Numbered from the stretch's first letter, positions 52,086 to 61,561 are shown. The stretch: DNA of 64,000 nt from an uncultured Mycoplasmatota bacterium (GCA_900543675.1 UQRY01000002.1:21796-85795), one strand, 5' to 3'. The notes: a model not told the origin generated them from the letters alone. Translations and numbers: made by a program.

Positions 52086-53702
52086 ATGGTGGAATATGAA
52101 AAGTTTAGTGAAGAGACTAAAAAGTTCTTTCAAAAAGCAATGGATATCTACGCAAATATCGAACCATTAGAAATTCAAAAAGTAGTAGAAAAGATTGGGG
52201 GTGATAAACAACAATATACGTTATCAAGATTAGACAAAAAAGTATTTTCCATGTTTATCGCAAGTTTTACTACGGATATCCACCTACAATCTCTCTTAGG
52301 AGAATATGATGATATTAAAAAAGAAGATTTATTTTCTTTTATTGGGATTAAAGAAGAAGAGATTAAACCATTAGAAAGTTCTTATTTAACGTATTATAAT
52401 ACGAAATTTAAATTAGATTTATTCAATATGGTAGAAGAAGACTTAGATACTTATTCTATTTTAGAAATTACTCCAGAATTTATTTACTATTTGTTAAGAA
52501 AAAACGTAGCTGGATCAGACGTAGTTGCTTATTTTATGGACTCAATGAAAGAACATTTAAATTATTCAGGATTTACTCATCTTAATCATCCTAGTTTTAA
52601 AACAGTCAATAATTATCTAGTATTGAATCATATGATACAGTATAAAAATTCTACTACTAAAAAGAATTCTCTATTTTTAACTGAAGAGGATGATTTAACT
52701 TTAGAACAGAAAAGACAAAATTTATTTACGAAAAGTCAACAAGAATTATGGACTCTTTTGGAAGAAATAAAGAAAAAGTTTATTGGTCAAGAAAGACTAG
52801 TAGAAGATTTATTTTATACGATGATTTATAACCAAGATTTAGCTTCTAATAAAAGATTAACGGATGGGGAGAGAGCAATTCTATTTATAGATGGACCAAC
52901 GGGAACAGGAAAAACTGCAATTACCCGAGAAATTTGCCGTAAACTAACTATTCCCGTTGCTTTTGCTTCATCTGTCAATTATTCTTCAACCGGATATGAA
53001 GGAGCGAATATCACGGATTTGTTAGCACAATTATATCAAGCATCTGGAAACAATTTACAACTAGCAGAACGGGGAATTATTCTATTAGACGAATTTGATA
53101 AATTAGCTTACACATCGGATGATGGAATCAAAATGAAAAAAGCCGTTCAACAACAACTTCTTGATTTTCTTGGTGGTGGAGTATATCCCGTAAATATTGG
53201 AAATAAATTTTTAAAAACAGAACAAGTAGAATTTGATACGTCAAAGTTAACCTTTATTCTTCTAGGCGCTTTATCAGAACTAAGAAATAAAAAAATAGTA
53301 GATAGTGATATCTATTCTATTGTGCCAGAAGATTTAATTGCCCATGGCTTAGAACGTGAACTAGTAGGAAGAATCAATACTTATTTACACACTGATGAAT
53401 ATACCAAAGAAGATTTACTTAGAATTTTAAAAGAATCTTCTATCAGTCCAATACTGAGTTTAAAAAAGGGAGTATCTTTATATGGAAAAGAGTTAATCAT
53501 CGATGAAGAGATCTATGAAGATATCGTAAATGCAGCTTACGATTTGCACAGTGGCGCAAGAGGACTACAAACGATTATTAATAATATTCGAACATCTTTT
53601 CTTAAAGAAATACTAAGAGGAGAAGAACAAACCATTTATTTAGGAAAAGAAAGAGTAAAAGAAGATATTGAAAAAATATTTGTAAGAAGGATAAACCGTT
53701 AA
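52086..53702 (+). CDS. ClpX-like AAA+ ATPase with new N-terminal domain
   Basis: 538 aa. Residues about 1-215 are an unfamiliar helical domain, not the ClpX zinc finger. From about residue 225 a ClpX-type AAA+ module follows: GQERLVEDLFYTMI, Walker A GPTGTGKT (about 269-276), pore loop TGYEGANITDLL (GYEG in place of GYVG), Walker B GIILLDEFDK (about 332), a VP..LIAHGLERELVGRI sensor-2-like helix and a C-terminal small domain SGARGLQTIINNI. The IGF loop used to dock ClpP is not found, so it probably remodels proteins without ClpP. Next gene begins 1 bp after. Confidence 0.8.
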   Translation: MVEYEKFSEETKKFFQKAMDIYANIEPLEIQKVVEKIGGDKQQYTLSRLDKKVFSMFIASFTTDIHLQSLLGEYDDIKKEDLFSFIGIKEEEIKPLESSYLTYYNTKFKLDLFNMVEEDLDTYSILEITPEFIYYLLRKNVAGSDVVAYFMDSMKEHLNYSGFTHLNHPSFKTVNNYLVLNHMIQYKNSTTKKNSLFLTEEDDLTLEQKRQNLFTKSQQELWTLLEEIKKKFIGQERLVEDLFYTMIYNQDLASNKRLTDGERAILFIDGPTGTGKTAITREICRKLTIPVAFASSVNYSSTGYEGANITDLLAQLYQASGNNLQLAERGIILLDEFDKLAYTSDDGIKMKKAVQQQLLDFLGGGVYPVNIGNKFLKTEQVEFDTSKLTFILLGALSELRNKKIVDSDIYSIVPEDLIAHGLERELVGRINTYLHTDEYTKEDLLRILKESSISPILSLKKGVSLYGKELIIDEEIYEDIVNAAYDLHSGARGLQTIINNIRTSFLKEILRGEEQTIYLGKERVKEDIEKIFVRRINR

Positions 53703-53703
53703 G

Positions 53704-54057
53704 ATGAAGTATCAATATAATGGCCATTTACTAGAAGAAGAAAGAATAGAACTAGTCGCCACGGAAATCATGATGAAATACCCAGAGATCAATCGTAGAG
53801 ATGCTGAAAAAATAGCTGCCCTAGAAGGAAGTATTTCTACTAACTGTAATTTCGATATGATATTTACCCGATTATATCATATTATGCTAATCATGAATCA
53901 GGACAAGAAAATAGTTAGGAAAGTATATAAAGATCTTCTTTTCTATTTAAAGGAAAATCAATCGACAGATAAAATAGATGTTTATGAACAAACGATAATA
54001 GAAATATATCGATTTTTAATGAATGAAAGAGAATTCCCTTTATTAGAAGAATATTAA
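53704..54057 (+). CDS. Small helical protein coupled to the ClpX-like ATPase
   Basis: 117 aa, soluble, all-helical, unrecognised: YNGHLLEEERIELVATEIMMKYPEINRRDAEKIAALEGSISTNCNFDMIFTRLYHIMLIMNQDKKIVRKVYKDLLFYL. It starts at the second base after the ATPase stop, without a separate strong ribosome-binding site, so it is translationally coupled and may be an adaptor or substrate; that is inference. Confidence 0.6.
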   Translation: MKYQYNGHLLEEERIELVATEIMMKYPEINRRDAEKIAALEGSISTNCNFDMIFTRLYHIMLIMNQDKKIVRKVYKDLLFYLKENQSTDKIDVYEQTIIEIYRFLMNEREFPLLEEY

Positions 54058-54164
54058 GTACAAATGATTGGGTCTTTTAGTACCAAAAATATTTATAGTA
54101 AAAAAATTTACTAATAACTAAAAAAAGATAAGGAATGGTAGATGTACTTTCCTTTTTTGTTTGG

Positions 54165-54170
54165 TATAAT
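54165..54170 (+). promoter_or_regulatory. -10 element of the PepSY gene
   Basis: TTGGTATAATACT contains a perfect TATAAT, 22 bp before ATG 54192. The -35 is not clear. Confidence 0.45.
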
Positions 54171-54191
54171 ACTAGTAAAGAAGGAGGATTT

Positions 54192-54965
54192 ATGAAAAAG
54201 TGGAAAATTTATAGTATCATAATCACAATAATACTTGTCTTAGTAATTATTGGAGTATGTGTATATGCTTTTGTTATTCGTGAAACATTTACTGAGGAAG
54301 AAGCTAAAAATATTGCCTTAGAATATGCAAATGTGGTGGAAGATAATGTCACCTTTTTATCAGTTAAGAAAGACCATGGAGATAGAGAGTTTGAGATCAA
54401 ATTTTATGATGATTTGTATGAATATGAACTCGATGTTAATTATCATAATGGCAAAGTAGCTAATTTTGAAAAAGATATTAGAGATAATGTCAATATTAAA
54501 GACGATCAGACAGTTTCCATGACCGAAGAAGAAGCTAAAAATATTGCGCTACAAAGAGTAGGAAAAACAGATGATGAAGTAACCTTTACTAAAGTAAGAA
54601 CGGATAGAGAAAACGGAATTACGGTCTATGAAGTTGACTTTTATGATACAGAAAAAGAATATGAGTTAAGTATAGATGTGGATACCAAAGAAGTAATTAG
54701 TTATAAAGAAGATGAACTACATACTCATAATGATAATTCTAATACGACCCCTACCAATAACTATATTGGAACTAAAAGAGCGAAAGAAATAGTTTTAGAC
54801 CATGCCAAATTAAGTAGTAGTGAAGTAACCTTTCGTAAAGTAGAATTGGATGTTGATTACCAAATTGCGACTTATGAAATAGAATTTGATTATCAGTATT
54901 TTGAATATGAATATGAACTAAACGCAGTAACTGGTGAAATCCTAAAGTACGAAAGAGATAGGTAA
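54192..54965 (+). CDS. Membrane-anchored triple PepSY-domain protein
   Basis: 257 aa. TM segment IYSIIITIILVLVIIGVCVYAFVI (residues about 6-29), then three PepSY repeats, each starting (T/S)EEEAKNIAL-like and ending YEL.V....G.V..F/Y: at about 35-92, 105-165 and 195-255, separated by an Asn/Thr/His-rich linker. PepSY domains are thought to regulate peptidases or bind ligands outside the cell. ATG 54192 has AAGGAGGAT; an upstream in-frame ATG at 54135 precedes the promoter and is rejected. Confidence 0.85.
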   Translation: MKKWKIYSIIITIILVLVIIGVCVYAFVIRETFTEEEAKNIALEYANVVEDNVTFLSVKKDHGDREFEIKFYDDLYEYELDVNYHNGKVANFEKDIRDNVNIKDDQTVSMTEEEAKNIALQRVGKTDDEVTFTKVRTDRENGITVYEVDFYDTEKEYELSIDVDTKEVISYKEDELHTHNDNSNTTPTNNYIGTKRAKEIVLDHAKLSSSEVTFRKVELDVDYQIATYEIEFDYQYFEYEYELNAVTGEILKYERDR

Positions 54966-55024
54966 AACCCAATCAGATAATATAGATAATAATAAAATAA
55001 TTGAAAAGAAAAAGGTGTAAAAAA

Positions 55025-55606
55025 ATGAAAGATTTAGATGAATACCAAGAAAAAGAAATAAAAGTCTTAGAAGTAGATATAGCGAGTTTAACTAAAAAAT
55101 TAGAAGAAATCGGGGCAAAAAAAGTATACGATGATACTAGAGAAATTATTGTTTTAGATACAAAAGATAGACAATTTTTAAAACAACAGGATAAATTAGT
55201 TAGAGTAACCGATGAAGGAAGTATCAAAGTAACGATGCATATTCATCAAAGTGATCCAACTAAGAAAAGACAAATCAAATTTAAAGCAAGCCGATTAAAA
55301 GAAACTCTAGATTTTTTTCATGAAATGGGCTTAGATCCAATTAGTAGAGTAAAAGCACCTAGGATTTCTTATGAATTAGGAAAAATAGATTTCGATATCG
55401 ATAGTTTTCCACTCATTCCACCATTCTTAGAAATTGATATTGAACATATCAGAGAAGAAGGATATACTGTAGAAAGTTTATTGAAAAAATTAGGATTAGA
55501 AAATAACATAGTAGTAGAAATGGGAACTGAAGATATCCATAAACTCTATCACATTGATTATTTTGAGGCTTATCAAGTCGTGGAAGAAAAGAAATCAGTA
55601 AAGTAG
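55025..55606 (+). CDS. CYTH-domain phosphohydrolase/cyclase-like protein
   Basis: 193 aa. The ExExK signature of CYTH enzymes is at residues 9-13 (EKEIK), with further charged strand residues (RVTDEGSIKVTMHIH, RQIKFKA, ISYELGKIDFDIDSFPLIPPFLEIDIEHI). The tunnel-fold family includes class IV adenylate cyclases, thiamine triphosphatases and tripolyphosphatases; which activity applies cannot be told. ATG 55025 follows AAAGGTGTAAA; TTG 55001 is a weak alternative. Confidence 0.8.
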   Translation: MKDLDEYQEKEIKVLEVDIASLTKKLEEIGAKKVYDDTREIIVLDTKDRQFLKQQDKLVRVTDEGSIKVTMHIHQSDPTKKRQIKFKASRLKETLDFFHEMGLDPISRVKAPRISYELGKIDFDIDSFPLIPPFLEIDIEHIREEGYTVESLLKKLGLENNIVVEMGTEDIHKLYHIDYFEAYQVVEEKKSVK

Positions 55607-55658
55607 GAAAAAGATAAATTACAAGTGATAGGGGTTATAAATAATAAAAGGGGTTCGT

Positions 55659-56147
55659 ATGATAGAGTTTAAAAAGATAAGTGAGTTTCCAAAAGGTACA
55701 TTATATAATCAGTTAGTAGATGCCTATTCATTTAATGTTAATTGTCAAAAAACTTGGGACCAAATGTGGCAGGAGTATGACAATTTTTTCTATTCTAATT
55801 TGGACTCTATTGCGGATAAATATGGTTTTATTACTGTAGTAGATGGTATTGCAGTTGGTCATATATCTTGGGATCCACGAAATAGACCTAACGAGGTAAC
55901 CATAGGACATAACTGTATCTTATCTAGTTTCAAAGGTAGAGGGTATGGTAAACTTCAATTAGAAGAAGCAATTAATCGAATTAAAGAATATGATGTAAAG
56001 AAAATTGTTGTTACGACGAATGAAATCTTATTACCTGCTCAGAAGAATTATGAAAGTGTAGGGTTTATCAAAGTGGCCGAAAGAAAAAATACTGAAACTC
56101 CGTTTGCTGGTAATTATATAGATTATGAAATGATAATAAAACAATAA
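55659..56147 (+). CDS. GNAT-family N-acetyltransferase
   Basis: 162 aa. ITVVDGIAVGHISWDPRNRPNEVTIGHNCILSSFKGRGYGKLQLEEAINRIKEYDVKKIVVTT is the GNAT core with the acetyl-CoA loop KGRGYGK near residue 92, followed by QKNYESVGFIKVAERKN. Stand-alone gene, substrate unknown. Ribosome-binding site AAAGGGG. Confidence 0.85.
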   Translation: MIEFKKISEFPKGTLYNQLVDAYSFNVNCQKTWDQMWQEYDNFFYSNLDSIADKYGFITVVDGIAVGHISWDPRNRPNEVTIGHNCILSSFKGRGYGKLQLEEAINRIKEYDVKKIVVTTNEILLPAQKNYESVGFIKVAERKNTETPFAGNYIDYEMIIKQ

Positions 56148-56288
56148 TAGTAATTGGAAGAAAAACAAAAAATTAAATGATTACACGAGAAAAAACTAAA
56201 AGATTTTAATAAAGAAGATATATGAATTAAAAACTTTGAAAATAGTTTAATAATTAACATATCAATAATAATTTATGGAGGAATTAAG

Positions 56289-56662
56289 ATGGGAAAATTC
56301 TCTCAATTAGGAGCTATAAATAATAAAATTGAAAATAATAACAAATTATGTTTTGCGAAAGAAAACTTATCAGTAGAACAATTTGATAAGTTATATAAGT
56401 CGTATAGGCAATTATTTTGGTTTCAAATTGCTCCAGTTATCGTGTTTATAGTGATAATTATTTTTATGTTGATTTTCATTCCATCAGATTATTCCAATTT
56501 AAAATCAGGAATTATACTATTGGGAATTGCGTTCTTTGTAGTCCCTTTTTTCCTATCTGGTTAATCATATCGCAATTTACTGCTGGAAAATTGTGGCACA
56601 AGTATTCTAAATGGTATAAAAAAGAAGGAAGTATGAACGAATTGTATGAATTGCTTAAATAA
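56289..56662 (+). pseudogene. Small membrane protein gene with -1 frameshift
   Basis: ATG 56289 (site GGAGG) gives GKFSQLGAINNKIENNNKLCFAKENLSVEQFDKLYKSYRQLFW, TM1 (FQIAPVIVFIVIIIFMLIFI) and TM2 up to VVPFF, then stops at 56564. Stepping back one base at T6 (56546-56551) continues PIWLIISQFTAGKLWHKYSKWYKKEGSMNELYELLK to 56662. The two frames make one sensible two-TM protein. In frame 0 the site reads T TTT TTC, a canonical -1 slippery heptamer, so programmed frameshifting is possible, though an indel is simpler. Confidence 0.55.
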
Positions 56663-56683
56663 ATGGATTTGTATGGAGGATAT

Positions 56684-56881
56684 ATGAATAAAGGAAAAAC
56701 AGGAATATTGATGATAATACTAGGAAACGTATTATATTTAACTCATACTTTTTTTGCAAGTAATGAAATAACGCCATTTGGCGAGTTTACTTCGGGAATA
56801 CTACTAGGTTTATCAGTAGGAATTAATTTAATAGGAGTAATATTGTTAGCACAATATATTTCAAAAAACGAGAAAGTATAG
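56684..56881 (+). CDS. Small two-TM membrane protein
   Basis: 65 aa: KTGILMIILGNVLYLTHTFFA and GILLGLSVGINLIGVILLAQYI are two TM helices with a short Glu/Pro-containing turn. No family recognised. ATG 56684 has GGAGG at 56675-56679; ATG 56663 lacks a site. Confidence 0.6.
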   Translation: MNKGKTGILMIILGNVLYLTHTFFASNEITPFGEFTSGILLGLSVGINLIGVILLAQYISKNEKV

Positions 56882-57036
56882 AATGTATAAAACTTAGAAG
56901 AAAAAGTCAATGAAATGTCTTTAATCGAAAATAAAGATAATTTTAAATGTTAACCAATAATACAGAATAGTAAAGTACCGTAAATAAGAAAAATATATTA
57001 TCCAATGTATTGTATAATTAGAAATGTTAAAACTCT

Positions 57037-57065
57037 TTGACAAACTTCCAAAGTACTTCTATAGA
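57037..57065 (+). promoter_or_regulatory. Promoter of the 57115 regulator
   Basis: TTGACA (57037-57042), 17-bp spacer, TATAGA (57060-57065). Confidence 0.55.
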
Positions 57066-57114
57066 TTTGTTAACCACTTATTATCTATAATGGTCAGTGA
57101 AAGGAGAAATAGAA

Positions 57115-57465
57115 ATGAAATTAGGTGAAAACATTTTAAAGTTAAGAAAACAAAATGGATTATCACAAGAACAACTAGGTGAACAAATTGGAGTTACTAG
57201 ACAGACAATTTCTAATTGGGAACTAAATGAAACAACACCCAATCCAGAACAATTAAAGGCTTTATCTAAAGTATTAAGTGTTAGCCTTGATGAATTATTA
57301 GATAATGAAGTTGAAGGAGTTTTGATGAAGAAAGTTAGCAATACTGAGCAATTAGCAGGAACAATTAATAAAGGATTAAGAATTCTTGGTAAAGGTTTTC
57401 TGATATATATTGTATTAGTAATAGTCGCTCTAATTGGTTTGGCTATATATGCATTAGTTAAATAA
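57115..57465 (+). CDS. XRE-family regulator with C-terminal TM anchor
   Basis: 116 aa. HTH: LGENILKLRKQNGLSQEQLGEQIGVTRQTISNWELNETTPNPEQLKALSKVLSVSLDELL (residues 2-62), and one TM helix at the end (FLIYIVLVIVALIGLAIYALV). A membrane-tethered repressor, like a reduced version of the regulator at 18090. ATG 57115 has AAAGGAG. Confidence 0.85.
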   Translation: MKLGENILKLRKQNGLSQEQLGEQIGVTRQTISNWELNETTPNPEQLKALSKVLSVSLDELLDNEVEGVLMKKVSNTEQLAGTINKGLRILGKGFLIYIVLVIVALIGLAIYALVK

Positions 57466-57480
57466 GTTAAATTACTATTT

Positions 57481-57520
57481 ATAAAGTAAATCACTAATAT
57501 AGGAGATTTACTTTATTTTA
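57481..57520 (+). terminator. Terminator after the 57115 regulator
   Basis: ATAAAGTAAATC, 12-nt loop, GATTTACTTTAT, then TTTTAT. Confidence 0.75.
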
Positions 57521-57728
57521 TATAATTTAATATCAATAAAGTTACAAATAGAATTTGATATTGAAGTGAGAGAAATAGAAGAAGTAATAAAAAATACGAC
57601 TGAAGAAAAAGAATTAAATAGATAAATAATAAATGATCAATTCGTTGACTATTTGTGTACCCTTGAAATGTTTCCTGTTAAAAATAACTTTTACATTATA
57701 GAATATTAGTGTGAAAGGAGCAAAAAAT

Positions 57729-58439
57729 ATGAATCAAGAAAAGATTGGAAAATTCATTGCTGAATGTAGAAAAACGAAAAATATGACGCAACAAGAATTG
57801 GCAGAAAAATTGAACGTATCAGACCGTACTGTTGGAAATTGGGAAAATGGAAGAAATATGCCTGACTTATCCTTGTTTAAACCTTTGTGTAATGAACTAA
57901 ATATTTCTTTAAATGATTTGATGAGTGGCGAAAAGGTAAAAGAAAGAGAATACCAAGAAAAATTAGAAGAGAATACAATCAATATAATAGATTATACGAA
58001 TAAAAAAATCGAAAATCGAAATCATTTTATAGGTCTGATATTCATCACGTTTGGAGTTTTAATTTCAATTACTGCCATTGCCATATTTCCTAGTGAAAGT
58101 AGCTGGGGATCTATTTACTCGGTTTTGGGAGCGATAATTTCTTTAATTGGTGTCAGCAGATTTACAAAGCGATTAAGCTATCCGAAAAGATTAATAAGTA
58201 ATTTTGGCTATTTTTTTATATTTATATCCGTACTGATGACAATAGATTATATCGGTGTCGTTAATATTCACCAAGCCCCAAGATTTTCATTAGTAAAAGT
58301 GTCAGGAGAAAATATTATATATTATGATACACTATTTTATGACGTAGTTAGATGCAATGTAAATAGAGATAACGAAACATTTAAAGTAATAAAAAATCAA
58401 AAATACGATCGAGATAACATAGATAATTTTTGTAAATAA
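57729..58439 (+). CDS. XRE-family regulator with TM domain
   Basis: 236 aa. HTH: IGKFIAECRKTKNMTQQELAEKLNVSDRTVGNWENGRNMPDLSLFKPLCNELNISLNDLM (residues about 5-64), a charged linker, four hydrophobic segments (HFIGLIFITFGVLISITAIAIF, WGSIYSVLGAIISLIGVSRF, LISNFGYFFIFISVLMTI and a short one) and an extracytoplasmic tail of about 60 residues. ATG 57729 follows AAAGGAG; GTG 57711 lies upstream in that site. Target genes unknown. Confidence 0.8.
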   Translation: MNQEKIGKFIAECRKTKNMTQQELAEKLNVSDRTVGNWENGRNMPDLSLFKPLCNELNISLNDLMSGEKVKEREYQEKLEENTINIIDYTNKKIENRNHFIGLIFITFGVLISITAIAIFPSESSWGSIYSVLGAIISLIGVSRFTKRLSYPKRLISNFGYFFIFISVLMTIDYIGVVNIHQAPRFSLVKVSGENIIYYDTLFYDVVRCNVNRDNETFKVIKNQKYDRDNIDNFCK

Positions 58440-58570
58440 TAAAAATGACAATTGATGAAATGGATATTTTGTGACTTTTCATAGTGTCATTTATACAACA
58501 GTTAAATAATCTAAATAATCATATAGTGTAAAATCGCTCTGTTTTATAGTTAAAAATAAAGAAAAGATGA

Positions 58571-58576
58571 TATAAT
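58571..58576 (+). promoter_or_regulatory. -10 element of the restriction-modification operon
   Basis: GATATAATG contains a perfect TATAAT, 29 bp before the GTG start; TAGGAGG follows. Confidence 0.5.
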
Positions 58577-58605
58577 GATTTACGGAAGTATAGGAGGTAT
58601 TACAA

Positions 58606-59469
58606 GTGAAAAAAAATAAAAATTTATTCATCCAACCCTTTTTGAAATGGGCAGGTGGAAAAAGGCAGCTAATACCCCAAATGGAAAAATATCTTAAAAA
58701 AGTAAAATATACAAATTATTACGAACCTTTTATTGGAGGCGGATCCATCTTATTTTATTTACAGCCTACCAAAGCAGTAGTTAATGATTATAATAAAGAT
58801 TTAATTGAATGCTATAAATGTATTAAAGATAATTATGAGGAATTAATTACTAAATTAGAAGAATATGAAAACAAGAATAATGCCGATGATTATTATAAAA
58901 TTAGAGAGTTAGATCGAAAAGAAGAATATAAAACTTGGTCATCTGTTGAAAAATCAGCAAGATTGATTTACTTAAACAGAACCTGTTATAACGGACTTTT
59001 TAGATTAAATAGTTCTGGGCATTTTAATACTCCATTTGGTAAATATAAAAATCCGAATATTTGTAATAAACCAGTTTTGAATGCTCTTCATGAATATTTT
59101 ACCCAAAATGATATTGAATTTAGAAATGGAGACTTTGAAGAATGTTGTAAAGATGTTCCTAAAGGATCATTAGTATATTTTGATCCTCCATATGATCAGT
59201 TCGATGATCAAGTTAATTTTGTTGGATACACAGAGAATGGTTTTACTAGAGAAGACCAAGAAAGATTAAAAAAACTCTGTGATAGATTAATTGATAATGG
59301 TTGTACAGTAATCATTAGTAACTCCTCAACACCATTCATAAAAAAATTATATAGTGATAAAACTAGATATAAAATTCATACTTTAATGGCAAAGAGAAAT
59401 ATTAACTCTGATGCGAAAAAAAGAGGACAAATTCAGGAGGTGTTGATCGTTGGCACAAGGAAAGAATGA
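58606..59469 (+). CDS. Dam-type adenine-N6 DNA methyltransferase (D12 class)
   Basis: 287 aa. FLKWAGGKRQLIPQM (motif X), YYEPFIGGGSILFYL (SAM-binding motif I), LIYLNRTCYNGLFRLNSSGHFNTPFG, and catalytic VYFDPPYDQF (motif IV DPPY) place it with Dam/DpnM alpha-class enzymes, which mostly recognise GATC. GTG start with a near-perfect TAGGAGG 9 bp upstream. It overlaps the restriction gene by 20 bp. GATC specificity is inferred from family and partner. Confidence 0.9.
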   Translation: MKKNKNLFIQPFLKWAGGKRQLIPQMEKYLKKVKYTNYYEPFIGGGSILFYLQPTKAVVNDYNKDLIECYKCIKDNYEELITKLEEYENKNNADDYYKIRELDRKEEYKTWSSVEKSARLIYLNRTCYNGLFRLNSSGHFNTPFGKYKNPNICNKPVLNALHEYFTQNDIEFRNGDFEECCKDVPKGSLVYFDPPYDQFDDQVNFVGYTENGFTREDQERLKKLCDRLIDNGCTVIISNSSTPFIKKLYSDKTRYKIHTLMAKRNINSDAKKRGQIQEVLIVGTRKE

Positions 59470-60730
59470 TACTGCTTGGGAAGAAATCTTTGAACAATAT
59501 AACATCTTAGACGAAATAAAGAAAAATGGTTATTTTACTATTAGTGCCACGCAAATAAAAAAACTTAGAGAACCACGATTGATGACTAAGTTTGATAGTA
59601 AAATTGATCTGCCAGATATCTTTAATCGTCATCATCTAGCAATTTTACCAACCAAAAGAGGAGAATATTTAATAGGTAAGTTTAAAAACTATCAAGAGGT
59701 AAATTTGGATAACTCTATTGTGATTGAAACAAAGTATTTACCTGATTATATAACTACAATTGATAGTAAAAATATATCTAGTGAAGCCATATCTTTATCT
59801 TCTGCTTTTATTTCTGGAATGTTAGAAGATTTAATTGGCGAAAAGGTAGTTCCAACAATTCAAGGAAGAATGGGTACAGGAAATTTTGAATATATTATTA
59901 AAACAGAAGAAAATGAGGATTTTCATATTCAAGTAGAAAACTCACAAATGGAAATAGATGGAAGCTATGAAGGATTAACCAAGTTTGTGATTGTAGAAGC
60001 TAAAAATCATTATATGAGTGACTTTATCATTAGACAATTATATTATCCATATAGAGTATGGCGAAAGATAACAAGCAAAGAAATAATTCCAGTTATGTTA
60101 ATTAAACATAATAATATTTTTAATTTTTATATTTATCGTTTTGATGATGAAAACAGATATAATAGTATAAAACTAGTTAAAATTAAAAGATATATTTTAG
60201 GAGAAGTTTATCAACAAATTGAAATAGAAGATATTTTGAATATCATGAAAACAATAAAATTTGTCGAAGAGGATCCAAAGATTCCTTTTCCTCAAGCCAA
60301 TACTTTCTATCGAGTCTTAGACTTTATAAATATTTTAAATGATTCAGAGATGAAAATAAGTGAGATTGCTGATCTCTATGAATTCGATATACGTCAAGGT
60401 GGTTATTATAGTGCTGCAGCTAGATATTTAGGATTTGTAGAAAAATCCCACAACGGGTATTGCTTAACACAAGCAGGTAAAGAATTAAATAAAATGGATT
60501 ATAAGACAAAAAATTTAACAATTATTAAAGCAATGATCTCCCATAAACCTTTCTATTTAGCGTTAAAACAATATTTAGATACTGGAAAGATTGACAATCA
60601 TTTAATTGCCCAAACGATTTTAGAAGTTTCTCCTAATGTAAATAGTTTGGAAACTGCCCTAAGACGAGCTAGTGGAATTTTGCCTTGGATCAAATGGATT
60701 ATCAGCTTAACTGTACAAGACAAATCTTAG
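59450..60730 (+). CDS. Type II restriction endonuclease partner
   Basis: 426 aa. A PD-(D/E)xK-type active site is visible: EIDGSYEG...FVIVEAKN (Asp about residue 168, EAK about 183-185), followed by IRQLYYPYRVWRKI. The N-terminal part (TAWEEIFEQYNILDEIKKNGYFTISATQIKKLREPRLMTKFD) is typical of endonucleases paired with Dam-type methylases. The C-terminal 100 residues look like a winged helix. TTG start at 59450 with AGGAGGTG 7 bp before it, inside the methylase gene. Confidence 0.75.
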   Translation: MAQGKNDTAWEEIFEQYNILDEIKKNGYFTISATQIKKLREPRLMTKFDSKIDLPDIFNRHHLAILPTKRGEYLIGKFKNYQEVNLDNSIVIETKYLPDYITTIDSKNISSEAISLSSAFISGMLEDLIGEKVVPTIQGRMGTGNFEYIIKTEENEDFHIQVENSQMEIDGSYEGLTKFVIVEAKNHYMSDFIIRQLYYPYRVWRKITSKEIIPVMLIKHNNIFNFYIYRFDDENRYNSIKLVKIKRYILGEVYQQIEIEDILNIMKTIKFVEEDPKIPFPQANTFYRVLDFINILNDSEMKISEIADLYEFDIRQGGYYSAAARYLGFVEKSHNGYCLTQAGKELNKMDYKTKNLTIIKAMISHKPFYLALKQYLDTGKIDNHLIAQTILEVSPNVNSLETALRRASGILPWIKWIISLTVQDKS

Positions 60731-60796
60731 TCTTGATAGTAAGGAATATTAGGGAAGTATTACGGTAAAAATAATATTTGATAAAGGAGTTAGACT

Positions 60797-61561
60797 ATGG
60801 GATTATTTTCTCAAACGACTAAAAATAAAGAGAAAAAATTAGATGTTCAAAAAGCCTTTGAGCTAAATTTAAAATATATATCTAGTCAAGAAATAAATGT
60901 TGAAGATATAAAAAAACAATTTGTAAAGTCAAATACTAGATTTTATTTAACGGTAGGGGAGATTGATTGCCCAAGTGGTAGAATTATTGTTTCTGATCCA
61001 CTTGCTTATTTAGTAAGTGGAAAGTTCTCTCCTATATTGGAAACAGAGATTCCTATTGGAAAATATCCGGTTGAGGTTTCTATATGCCGAAGTAATGAAA
61101 TAGGAATAAGAATGTGTACAGCTAGATTAAAAATAAAAAATACTCCGGTTGTAAAATATGTCATCGCCAATCCTACTGAAGAAAGTGCTGCTTTCATCGC
61201 GAAAGACGGAATTTTGAGTGGCTTTCCAGTAGATGCAGGAATGATTTCGTTTTGTGATGAGCAAGTTGCCAAAGAATATCAAACATTTTTAGATACTTGG
61301 TATCAAAATAATCCTGACGGTAATCACTACGATGATTATTTTGCACCATTTTTTAAGGAAAGTGCACTAAAGTTACCTCAATACCAAAGAGAAGATGGTG
61401 ATTTTATCGAATGGGAAAATCCCAACACTAAACATAAATTAGTGATGATAGCTAGTGGTTTAGGAGATGGTTTCTATCAGTCTTATTGGGGATACGATGC
61501 ACAAAATGAAATCTGTGAACTGATTGTTCCCTTAGTAAATCCTGACTTATTTGGCGTTTAA
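60797..61561 (+). CDS. DUF4241-family protein
   Basis: 254 aa. Characteristic stretch: EIDCPSGRIIVSDPLAYL, PIGKYPVEVSI, RMCTARLKI, PVDAGMISFCDEQVAKEYQTFLDTWYQNNPDGNHYDDYFAPFFKES, ASGLGDGFYQSYWGYDAQNEICELIVPLVNPDLF. DUF4241 proteins are of unknown function and often sit in variable regions. Own ribosome-binding site AAAGGAG; no signal peptide. Confidence 0.8.
   Translation: MGLFSQTTKNKEKKLDVQKAFELNLKYISSQEINVEDIKKQFVKSNTRFYLTVGEIDCPSGRIIVSDPLAYLVSGKFSPILETEIPIGKYPVEVSICRSNEIGIRMCTARLKIKNTPVVKYVIANPTEESAAFIAKDGILSGFPVDAGMISFCDEQVAKEYQTFLDTWYQNNPDGNHYDDYFAPFFKESALKLPQYQREDGDFIEWENPNTKHKLVMIASGLGDGFYQSYWGYDAQNEICELIVPLVNPDLFGV

Noticed and set aside
54058..54134. Possible terminator after the 117-aa gene
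   Set aside because: Only short, weak repeats (GTAC pairs) without a stable stem and T run.
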